Source of the DNA: Xiphias gladius
Taxonomy: Eukaryota; Chordata; Actinopteri; Istiophoriformes; Xiphiidae
Direction of reading: 5' to 3'
NCBI RefSeq assembly: GCF_016859285.1
Contig: NC_053408.1
Location: 10,679,213-10,743,212, forward strand
DNA length: 64,000 nucleotides
A model generated the notes under the pieces. The model saw only the letters and a program-made list of their open reading frames with translations, searched no databases and was not told the origin of the DNA. The first letter of the stretch is position 1, and every line of letters begins with the position of its first letter. A program made the translations under genes and the position numbers. Below are positions 1 to 11,093 of this stretch, piece after piece.

Positions 1-795
1 CGTCCAAAACCCGAAGCTAATCAATTTACAATTACATAAAAGAGAGGAAACCAGCAAATAATCAGATTTGAAGAGCTGGAACCAGAGATCAGTTGATATT
101 TTTGTTTGAAAAATGACTTGAATAGGGTTATCAATTAATCTTTTAATACTGTCTTCATGAATCAGTTAATTGTTTGCTCTATAACTGGTCCCCAAGTTGT
201 AATAAAAATCCCAGGGTCTCAGATGTTTTGTTTTGTCTGACCAACAGTCCAAAACCCAAAGATGTTCAGTTTGCTATCATAGAAGACCAGTAAATGTTTG
301 GCTATCTTTGCGTTAAAAAAGGACCTAAATGATTAATCTATTCATAAATTTTCTTTTCATTAACTAATCAATTAATCATCTCAGCTTGTTGCAGCTTTTT
401 TAAGCACTAGCTCAATACTTATCTTATTACAAATAATACAAATTTCCAGTCTTAACAGGCTCAGCAAGTCAAATAAATACCATACATACAGACTGTATTA
501 GATAGACTAATGCCAATCATCTCATGCCATAATGGAAATTTCATCAAAAGAGCGTGGCAGCCAGAAGTACTAGTGATGGTTTACATCATTCATGCTCTCT
601 TCCTCGATCAAAACCCGCAGATGGAAAACCATTTACTGCACGTCCGCCATCATTAATAATAAACCCATACAGTCTCTGGTTGTGGGTATGGATCAGACAG
701 CAAGCAGAGGAGCATTCAGCAGCGAGCCGCAGGCATGTGTGTTAGCTGACAGAGGCACACGGCAGGCACACACAGATGGAGGCATGCCAGAGCTC
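1..795. other. Downstream of adam11 exon 25; repeat copies
   Basis: No coding exon seen. Two divergent copies of one dispersed AT-rich repeat run in the plus direction, at about 1-185 and 243-400; each starts GTCCAAAACCC and ends in ATTAATC-type words. The rest is either the adam11 intron leading to a tail exon outside the window or the 3'UTR of the short isoform. No clear AATAAA was found on the minus strand. Confidence 0.5.
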
Positions 796-3700
796 TTACT
801 TAAATCCCCAGCCAGTTCCCCCCAGGACTATCGCTGCCAGTAGAATTGCACCAGCAACCGAACCTATTATGATATTGGTACCACTGGGACCTGTGGGAGT
901 GAAGGAGTCAGCCAGTGAGGGGGGAAAAAAAATAAATAAACAGTATGTGAGCGCTGAGTACCAAAAATTAAAAAGATTTGTGGTTATCCTCTTTATATTT
1001 TGAGACTGTATATATTCTTAAGCGGAGAAGTTTCATGCAGCCTCCACGATCTGCATTATTTATCTCTGATAAACAGTGAAGTCATTAGCGGAGTGAAAGG
1101 CGATGATGACCTAAGTGTCCCACAATAAATTGCCGTGGTTTATACAAATTAATTTGTGTACATGTGAGGTACAATTATTTCTTATGTAAAGCATTTTAGT
1201 ACACGTAGTTTGTGTAAAGCATTTTGTTTCATTTTAGAGTGATATATAAATGAAGTGTCAAAGCTTGACAAGAACAGGTGACGATACAAGAAAACACAAC
1301 CCGCAAATCATCATCAAATATGATGGTCATCTTGCACGTTCACGTTTCGTCATAGTGTCATATTTTTTCTTTAATATGTTGCTTTTATCATTTGTTTTTA
1401 TGCTGTATTTCAGAATTTTGTGGGGGGGTTTTTTTATTTATTTTGTGTTTCACCATACTCGCTATATTCTTTCACATATTTTATTTGGTGATTGAATTGT
1501 TCTTAGAGCTGCTACTATTTGAGACGTAAGTGATATTCATTTTATTAATTTAATTTTTTCATTACTGTGCCCACTTTTCCTACTATTTGCATTACAACCA
1601 CCCAGAGGCCTTAAGGCATTGTTAAAGTTTCATTTTAACAGATTCACTTTGCCGTGTAAATTCCAGTCTAACCTGCAGAAATAAGATTACATTATTTAGT
1701 TTTACAGTGAGATAGATATAGATAACCTGAGCAGTAGCTGTGTATGCATATTTTGGTTTTCAGACAGTCCTGTTGTACTTTATTTGTTTTGGGAAAAACA
1801 AAGCAGACAAATTACATCAGTTTTGTTCACATTTTTCTTCGTCAAAGGAGTTATTTTACAGAAGTGATGGAACCACTGTAACTATGTTTTGGCCGTCTGA
1901 TGAAAGGACTAAGGTAAGTGGAGGCAAACTGATCAGTGTGGTTACCTCTGTATTTTTCTGGGCCCTCTGGCGGGGTGGGGATGGGGATCGGGTCAAACAC
2001 GCTACAGTCCTTCCCAGTGTAGTCTGGATCACAGATACACTTCACCTCGTTACTGCACGTCTGAGGGACAAAAAGGAGAAACATGAGCGATAGAGGTCCA
2101 CATTTTATCTGATTTACTACCACCAAACCTTTTTTTTGGGGAGAGCTCTATGGCAGAACAAAAAGAAAAAATAATTAAATCTTGGCGGTGGGGGGGGGGG
2201 CAGCAGAGAAAGACTCACCCCGTGGTGGGAGCAGATTCGTGAGGATGAGGAGCCCGGGCAGGTGCTGAGGTTGAAGGTGGTGACAGGGAGGCAGCGGCGC
2301 TCCAAACACATCATGTTTGGCCCACATGGCGTCCCGTCCTCCACATAGCCCAGGTCCAAACCGTCATCCAGCACTGCATGGCCTCCCCTGTAGGTAAGAT
2401 GGTCACATAAAATGATGTTTTCATTATCCTTGTTCTTCCAGCTTTATTTGACACTACCTGAATTGGGATTTTCTAAAGCACTATAATTCATATAATCTGC
2501 AATAAAACCAACAAATTAAGTATGTATTTCTGCTAATTTTACAAGATGCTGAATACAGATAAGTTTCTCCACTGATTCTCAGTATGCCATAGACTAACCT
2601 CTCTCTGTTTCCCCTCATGTACTCATTTACGTATATATTTTACCCACATAGAATAAAGCTATTTGTCATAGAAAAATATGGATCCACAAGATAAAATTGA
2701 TCCATCTTTCCCGCATGTAAGGAGCCTGAATCTGGTTAAACAGCCTTCTGCATTCGTTGATCCTTTAATTGTTCACACCCACCAAGCTAACAGATAAAAG
2801 CTATCTCACCTGCAGTCCAGGTATCTGTTCTGATGGTGGATGGTCAGACTGGTGAGCTTCCCCTGCAGCTCGCCAAACCTCGGCTTAGCTGTCAGATTGG
2901 TGCACAGCAGCAAACCACACAGAACGTCTCTGATGGAGCCAAATGAGAGAAGATGCAACAATAAAATAATGATTTTTAAAAAAGCCTCAAAATTCAAAGA
3001 TGTATGTGAAGTGTTTATAGTTTATACAGTTTATATAGTGTCTACTGTTCACTCACTGCTTGTTGCACTGCACCCATCCCTGACCACTTGAGTCTGGGCC
3101 ACAGTTTCCTTTTTCTGTGCCCTCAGAGTTCAGCTTCTCATAGCAGAACCTGTCAGCTGAGTCTGGGAATGGAGAACAGACTCTTTCAGTTAACTCACTA
3201 CAACCCGTGGCCTTGCTTCAATCCCCAGACAGCTCTTTTCAGAAAATATAAAGATTCATGTGAAATGTGAGTGAATGACTTTAGTTTTCACCCTGCAGGT
3301 TGTTGTGGCAATAAAAAAAAAAGGGGGACTTCAGGGTCACCAAAGGCCGCGTAGGGAAAGGTCTTGTCTTTTGATTCAGTTAGATGGATATTTTTGTACA
3401 AAGTGATGGCCAGATTGGCTTTAAAGATAGATTTTATTAGAGTAACTCAGATTTTACATGACAGGCCTACAGCTCGGAAAAAGTTAATGCAGACCTTTCC
3501 GACTCTTTTGATTTAGAGCGAGGAACCAGATAGGGCTGCCCAATTTCCCCTCTCCTTTTTACGTTATTGATTGAACCTCTGGCCCAATTGATAAAACAGA
3601 GTGATGTTGTCAAAGACATTAGGGTAGCAGGTGCTAAGCATTATCACTAGAAAGTGGTTAAACCCAGTACTACCTACATTAGAAGACTGGTATGAAACCA

Positions 3701-4415
3701 GTCTTCTAAGGTAATCAAAGTTAACTTACTCTTTGAGGATCCAAAAAGAAAAGTTTTACCAAATTTGGAATAAATGGATGGAATTTACAAGACCAGTGCG
3801 AGCAATAATAGGATATGATTCCACGAATGTTTCATATTTCTTTCTCCTCGTGATGGGAATGTAAGCTCCTGTGGTTTTAATAGTTCCATTTCTAACAGAA
3901 AGTGGAAGGACCATATATAAGAGAGTTAAATCGAAAATGACGGAGAGAAGTAGAAGTGTAAGTATGTATGTGCTGTATATACGGGCGTATGTGGGTGAGT
4001 GCAGATATGTACAGTATGTGAGTAGATATTAACACCTATATATGATAGATATTGTCCTTTTGGAGGTGAAGATGGCTGACTGGAAGTCTGAATTAATTAC
4101 TACTCTGTTCTGATTTGCCTCGTTTTATACATGCATATAAATGAATATATATATAATAAAATGGAAAAGGGTTCTTATAAAAATATCCCAAATGTTTGTA
4201 CATTTTTTGACATTGTCTTTTTCAAATAAAAACAAAGTTAAAAAAGAAAAAAAGAAAAAACACACACACACACAGAATGAAATTCCTGTTTTAACCATCA
4301 GAGGGCCATGCAACATTGAGAAATAACACTCAATATCCAACCCAAACCTACTGTAGCCCCACAGAGTCCTGCACTGGCCATCTCTGGTTTTACAGCGGCC
4401 TCCATAACAGCGACC
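796..4415 (-). other. adam11: adam11 exons 20-25: Cys-rich, EGF, transmembrane
   Basis: Segments: 4415-4352 ([20 protein letters not shown]), 3162-3057 ([20 protein letters not shown]), 2929-2810 ([20 protein letters not shown]), 2387-2219 ([20 protein letters not shown]), 2060-1946 (EGF end [12 protein letters not shown], then a Pro-rich stalk), 890-800 (transmembrane helix, [15 protein letters not shown]). Exon 25 ends at a strong donor (TTTAA then GTAAGAG); reading through it gives Lys then TAA at 796-798. I searched 1-790 on the minus strand for the NIRRGR-type tail exon of the family and saw none. Confidence 0.9.
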
Positions 4416-6599
4416 CTAAGCAGGAGGAGGGTGGATATGAAGATGAGACGAGGACAGACAGTAAGAGAAGAATATTTTCTTGAATGTAACACTTAACATA
4501 TAGAATGACTTTACCTGGCCAGCATCACAAATGTAGCCATCCAGTTTGTGGACATTATGAGGACACTGAAAGAGGAAAAAGGTTATCTGTTCATTCAGAG
4601 TCACACTGGGTTTCAGATTTTCTGCATTTTTTTTAAAGCATCTTGGTAAATGCACAGGTGTGTTGGGGGGGCTTCTTTTACCTGGCTGGAGTCTCCCGTG
4701 CAGGTCTCGGGAATGTCACAGTCGTTGACGGCATCACGGCACGTCACCCCTCTCAGCTCGTACTGGCACAAGCAACCACAGAAGAAGAGATAAAAACCAG
4801 AGACGGAAAAAATGCGCGAGGGATGGAACAGAGAAATTGAGATAGAAAGAGTCAATCGGGGCCTCAACGAACAACAGCAAGCCTCCCAGTTAAAGAGGCG
4901 TGATGTAGAAAAACAGTTCACCTTGCAGTCCCTGCAGCAGAGGCCGTTGCTGCACATGGCATTGTGGGTAAGCGTACACTTCTTACAGCAGTTGGCTCCA
5001 CTCCGAGCACACTCCTACAGGATAGGCAGGGTTTAGAGAACATCTGTAGATCACGAGTGTCAGGGTGTTTTGCCTTAAGGCTTTCCTGACGTCCTGAACT
5101 CGCACACCAGACAGCACCGGAGAAAATGCTTGTGTAGTCATATATAACACAAAAGAAAATTATTCTTGCTTCTCCTTCATGGTAAACAGTCAATTCAACA
5201 GCTGGCAGAGTTGAATTAGCAGTTGTTCTGGGCTAAATACAGTCCCCTTGTAGAGTTTACAGTTTAGTCGCCTACTGAGTGAAAAGCATCTCCCTCAAAA
5301 AATTAACACCAAACTTGTTTGTAATTTAAATTGTAGCATCTGAACAAGGATACAGGCAAAGATAAAACTTATATTTTCAATTCCATTTAAACTGAATTGT
5401 TCAAGGCAGATGAGAAAAAAAAACGTTCTGAAACAAATATGACATATTTAAAACCAGTCGTTCAATCTCAACTTTCTCAACCATATATACATATGTTTCA
5501 GTAAAGACAGTTCTAACTCATTGTGCAAAAGGAAATCAGTTGGTTATTAGTTAGCATGTACTCACCACCAGTGATCCACAGTCACATTCCTCTCCCAGCT
5601 CTACATACCCATTGCCACACTCTGGTGGGTCTAACAGCTATAGACAAAACAAAAATTACGTAAGGAAACTATTTAGTTAAACAATACCTTTCACTGCACC
5701 TCGAAATTAAAACTAACTTTATTTTGGAGCAACATTAATTTCAATGCACACAGTATTGCAACTGGGTAATATGGAGATGTACCAACCATAGCTTCCTGTT
5801 GTTAATTTTGAATCACTTGTTGGTTTGTGTTCAAAACTGAAAAATGTTCCACTAATGTGGAATAGGCCCTTGAGGTAAGAAGGTTTGCTTTGATCATTTG
5901 TCAGACAAACAATAAATAACGATCTACTGTCAAGAGAACAAATTAAAGCCATTCACTGTGAATCCAGTCAGAACTGTCAATTTCTCTTACATTTATCCTC
6001 TTTCAAGCGATTAACCGCCGCTGGGAGGAGCCTCTCTGATAATGTCTCTCACCTTGCTGGGCTTGTTGAAGAGGCAGCTGCCTCCTCCCTGCTGGAGGAA
6101 GCGCAGGTACTCGTCTATACTGCAGCGAGAAAACTTCCTAGGCAGGTAGTAGCTGATTGATGGAGAAAACCCCAAAAACAGAAATCACCAACTGTTCTGG
6201 AATATGGCTTAAAACTTTCAATTTCAGGATTAAATTTGGTAACGTTTCAACCGACACTGTGTTAATATTTTGCCTAAATAAAGGTGAGGTTGGGTACATT
6301 TACAAGGTATATTTGATACTCCTCAAAAATTTGTCATTACAATGTAATGGGGGGGGGGGGTGTCACATGCAACTTATCAATCAAACTTTAGGTGCTTTAC
6401 TGGAACATGTTATACGAAAATAAAAGTGACTGGATGTGGAATATGTCCATCTTTGTTTCCACGAAGTCCTGTTTAGTTGAGAATTATGTCTAAATGAACA
6501 GCAGTTCACTGATTAATCTGCTGTAAAATGAGTGCATACCCTGTATCCTCCATGATACAGCCCAGCCATGGATCTGGACACCTGCAGTCTCCTGGACAC

Positions 6600-6671
<72 letters not shown>

Positions 6672-9600
6672 CTGTGGTCAAGACAGTTAATGATGACAGG
6701 TGATACTGACTTCTCACCACTTGAGGGAGCTGTTAGTACAGTCGAGGTGAAAATATTTTGTTTTCTCAGTAACAAATTTAAAGCAATAAGCACACTCTCA
6801 GTGGAAAACCAAATGGGTGCTGCAGTATAAGTTTAAACTACTTGAGTTTGGTAAAGCTATTTGTAAAAAGACAGATTTTAGATATAGGACAATAAAATGT
6901 AGAATTTTATCTGAGATAACTTTGCTGAAATAACCAAATAAATAGTCAGCTAAGAACAGGAAACAACTATCAGTATGTATTTATTTGAGAAAAGCTTATA
7001 TGACAAATTGTCTACTTGGCTCCAACTCTGTCTCTCTGGGACATGACAAGAAAGACCATCGTTGCCTGTCAATCAACCATGAATCCTTGTGCAATGTTGA
7101 AACCACCGTCTGCAGTTTACTTTAGTCTTACCTGCAGCCGGCCGCTCCTTGTTCCTCAGCATGCCGATGTTCTGGCCAAGACTCTGACAAAATGTGATGG
7201 CCATGGGACCCACACTGCCAAACTGAAGACACACATATTAAACAAATAAACAAAACCCGGAGGGATAAGATTTGTAGTCAGTCTCTCAAAGCCATACAGC
7301 GTAAGCGGCACAAGTCTCACCTCATTGATGCCTCCACCCCTGGTGAGTGAGCATATGCCCCCGATGTACGCCGCCTCGCTACGGCTGCTCATGAACGTCC
7401 TCCCACTGTAGCAAAGACACAGAGACTGGTATAATAATGATGATGATAGGAAGGAAGAGGAGGATTAGGAGAAGAAGAAGAGGAGTGAGGAGGTGGAGGT
7501 GAAGGAGAAAAAGTAGAAAAAAAGAACAAGGAAGAGGAGGAGGAGGAAAGGGGGAGGTGGAGAAGGGGAGGAGAAAGAAAAAGAAGAGGAAGAAGTAGAA
7601 GGAAGAAAAAAAAGAAAGGACAAGGTGAAGGAAGGAGGAGGAAGTGGAAGAGAAGGAGAAGGAGAAGAAGAAGAAGCAGCAAAGAAGTGATAGAACAATA
7701 TGAACAAGAAGGGGGGAAAAGGAGAAGGAGGAAAAGGTGGAGGAAGGGGAGAAGGAGAAGGAGGAAAGGATGGAGGAAGGGTAGAAGGAGAAGGAGGAAA
7801 GGGTGGAGGAAGGGGAGAAGGAGAAGAATAAAGAGAAGGAGGAAGAGAACTGAAGGTGAAGAAGTGGGAGGAGGAGAAGGAGGAGGAGGAGACAAAAAGA
7901 AGAAGAAGAAGAAAGGGAAAGAAGTGAAAGAGGAGCAAGGGGAAAATAGAAGAGGGAGGAGGAGGAAGAGGTGGAAGAAGGAGTAGGTGGAGAAGAAGGG
8001 AGGAGAAGAGAGGTAGAAGAAGGAGGAGGCAGTGGTGGAGGAGGAAGAGGAGAAGAAGAAGGAGGAGAAGAAGGAGGAGGAGGCAGAGGAGCAGGATGAA
8101 GATGAAAAAAGAAGACAAAGAAAAGAGGAAGAAGAAGAAGGAGGAGGAGGAGGAAGAGGAGGAGGAGATCAATAATAACAGCAGCAGAAAACTGAAATCT
8201 GGATACTGAACCCACGAGAAAAGGTGCACAGCATCGCAGCGCTCCTTGATGCTCTCTTTCCTGTACTTCATGAAGTCGCGCAGGGTGAGCAAGGCGTCAT
8301 CGCCCACGGAGACCCTATTTTCAGACGACCAGGTTTCCATGGACACCAGGACGATGCGAGTGTTGAGTTGCTCCTTGTAGATCTGGACACACCAAAGGGG
8401 AAAATCACTTGCAAGAATTATGCAACAGGTGAGGTGGCGGCCCAGGGAAGTTTTGTTTATCTCAACACATGTGGGTCCCTGGGCTAAGTCCTTCCTCACC
8501 ATTTCTTCCTTTCTTTTTATTTATTTACACATCATTACATGTTTCTCTATTTGTACATTTTCAAACATATCAAAAATGGACGAAATAAAAACAACCAAAA
8601 CAAAAACAGGCACTGTTAAATGACGATTAGGATTGAAGAGATAATAGCATATATTTGCCATTTCTCAGGGTAATGCTGTTGAGTCAAACAAGAGAAGATT
8701 TCTGACAGTAAAATAAATTCTGATACTCAACAGCCCTCAGCACAATCTGAGACCAGGCCTGAGATATTTAAAAATAAAAATCAGACAGTAAAAGGGCTTG
8801 TGGCTTTTTGTGATTATGGGATGTCAGCTCTACCAATCAGGAATGTCTCACCTGCGGGAAAAAGCAATGAAATCTGGCAACTGTCCTGAGTAAGCTCAAG
8901 AGACTCTCTACAACGATTCACTATGAAGGGGTGCCACGGTTAATAAAAATAGATGACAGGAAGAGGAAGTTCACAGTCAACCCCCCAACAGTATTTCCAC
9001 TTTTGTAGATTCTGTTGCATTGTAGAACCACTCACCGCATCAGCCATGTTCACCACCGCTTTGGCAAAGTTCTTTGTCTGAGTGGTCGACCGACGGAGCT
9101 GCACAAACTAACAAACGTAGAAGAGAAACATTGTGTTACTGCCTTCCATCCTTTTTGGTGCTGATTATAAAGTCTAATCAACTGAGCACAATCTGGATAA
9201 ATCGTTTGGGGTTTTTTTTGTTTTTTTTAAATCAGTTTCACTCACTTCTTTTTATTGCCTTGGTGCTGCAGTTACAGAGATAAGGTAAAAGGAAACACCT
9301 CGGAGCTGTCAGCTTCACACCTACCAGTTCATGGTCGTTTACCACCATCAGCTCGATGTACTTGGTCTCAGTCTGGACGGTGCGCTGGCCCCGCCGCACC
9401 TGGAGGGGGGCAAAAAGAAATCCAAACAGCCTGAGTTTTGAGTCCACTGTCGTAATAACCTTCACACAGGGCAAACAGACATACACGAACTGAGCAGGTG
9501 AAACCATTGCTCACACACACACACACAGACACACACATATGCTGATGCAGGTGAAATCCAAGTCTTTGTCCTTGAGAAGGCGACACAACTTGGAGAGCAA

Positions 9601-10680
9601 AAATCACTCATTCATTAAGCGGAATATTGCTCTGCATCTGAAAAGATAAGCAGCACCTTCTGTGTCTGATTACTTCAGGAGTCTAAAAAGAAAGTTAATT
9701 ACTTGTAAAGTCCCTGAAAGTTTCAGTTTGGAAATAAACATCCTTAGATCTAATTTAGACTTTAAAATTAAAAAACTCTGCTTCTCCAGAACTGTGTGGG
9801 TGTGGTTAGATTAGATTTGGTTCACAATGTAGGGAAACATCAGCATACAGTCCCACAACTGCCACCAGAGTGTTCATATCAGACCACATCACTCACTGGT
9901 TGGTAAAATATATCTCAGGTCCTTCGAAAGGAGAATGCCGATGAACATGAATGCCCATACCTAATTTCAGCCAATCCATCTATAGGCGTTCATATTTCAG
10001 TCTGGATCGGAATGGTGGTCCAACCAACCGACATTGACATCCCTGGGGCCATGCCGCTAGCATGGCTGAAAAGGTCAAAAGTGATTCAGCTGAGGCTGAG
10101 CCTCTTTTGTTAGACCATCCCTGCCTGATAAAACCTACATCTTTCAAACTTCACACCCCTCAGTTTTTAATGCAGGCTTTCCATTAGAAATGAATCAAGT
10201 GGCATCACTTCACAGATTTCACAAAGCTGCTACGGACGTACGACACTTCTCCCTCTCTTTTTTTTTTTTTTTTTACTGATCTCAGGATTCTAGTTTTATT
10301 AGCATGAAAGCCGAGACAAGCTATTAGCATGTGTGTGGAGATTTGGCATCTACTGATAGACTTCTCTGTAAAATATTAATTGTGTTTGCATATCTCATCT
10401 CTGATGTTTCCCTCATGGTGACACTTTCTTCAATGCGTGCGACATCTTCCTGGCAGGCCATCAGCGTGCATAAGCACATGTAGGTGTTCGCTGGGAGAAA
10501 GAGTTATGGGCTGTATGGAAACTAACTTGTCTTTTTGAGCGTCTTAGTCCTGCTGTGAGGACGGGCTTCTCTTCTTCAGACCAGTGGTCTCCATCCTTCA
10601 GCTCTCTGTCTCCTTCACTGTTGCCATCTGGCTGCCCCTCAGGCTTTGTGCTGTTCACAGAGCATCCTGGGACACACACA

Positions 10681-10716
<36 letters not shown>

Positions 10717-11062
10717 TGGTATGGAGAGAGATAGAGTAAGTGAGAGTGAGATGGAAAAGTGGCTAGTCATCAGTCCAGGGATGGATGTACCCATGTATTT
10801 TAGTCCGCTGACCTGCAGGAAAAAAATCAATATCACACAGCCAGCTGAGAAGAGGAGGAGGAAAGGGTAGAGTATAACAGGCTAAATGGGAAGGGAGAGG
10901 GGTGAGGAGACAGGGAGGGAGGAACGGCAGACATTAGGTTACAGGAAGGAGGGAGGAGATGAATCCAGAAAGGAGAGGCAGAAAAGAGATGCAGCCTAAT
11001 GAGACGTTTAGAAAGGGCGTGGAGGGCAGCTGGAGAACCTGAGGAGGACACGGTATGCTGCA

Positions 11063-11093
<31 letters not shown>

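Larger units (their letters stand above)
6053..9399 (-). other. adam11: adam11 exons 9-15: metalloprotease-like domain
   Basis: Segments: 9399-9325 ([16 protein letters not shown]), 9107-9036 ([20 protein letters not shown]), 8382-8216 ([18 protein letters not shown]), 7405-7321 ([18 protein letters not shown]), 7222-7132 ([20 protein letters not shown]), 6591-6540 ([16 protein letters not shown]), 6152-6053 ([15 protein letters not shown]). For exon 10 the acceptor at 9108/9107 was preferred over one 9 bases inside, because it restores the conserved FVQ residues. The catalytic His and Glu positions are replaced by Cys and Gln, so the fold is kept without zinc chemistry. Two introns here are unusual: the one before exon 12 is almost all polypurine (plus strand), and the one before exon 14 ends in a GT repeat. 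Confidence 0.9.

Noticed and set aside
6490-6830. Repeated Val-Cys or Thr-His frames
   Set aside because: Translations of the (AC)n microsatellite.
7379-8502. Open frames of 168-345 codons on the minus strand and 99 on the plus strand
   Set aside because: They are products of the polypurine tract (Leu/Ser/Pro/Phe or Arg/Lys/Gly runs). Only 8216-8382 of the longest frame is real coding sequence, as adam11 exon 11.
9099-9107. Alternative acceptor for adam11 exon 10 at 9099/9098
   Set aside because: It keeps frame but deletes the conserved FVQ; the acceptor at 9108/9107 restores it.
10755-10820. Possible extra adam11 exon ([10 protein letters not shown])
   Set aside because: CAG acceptor present, but the phase does not fit exons 7 and 8, which already join in frame, and no ADAM11 likeness.
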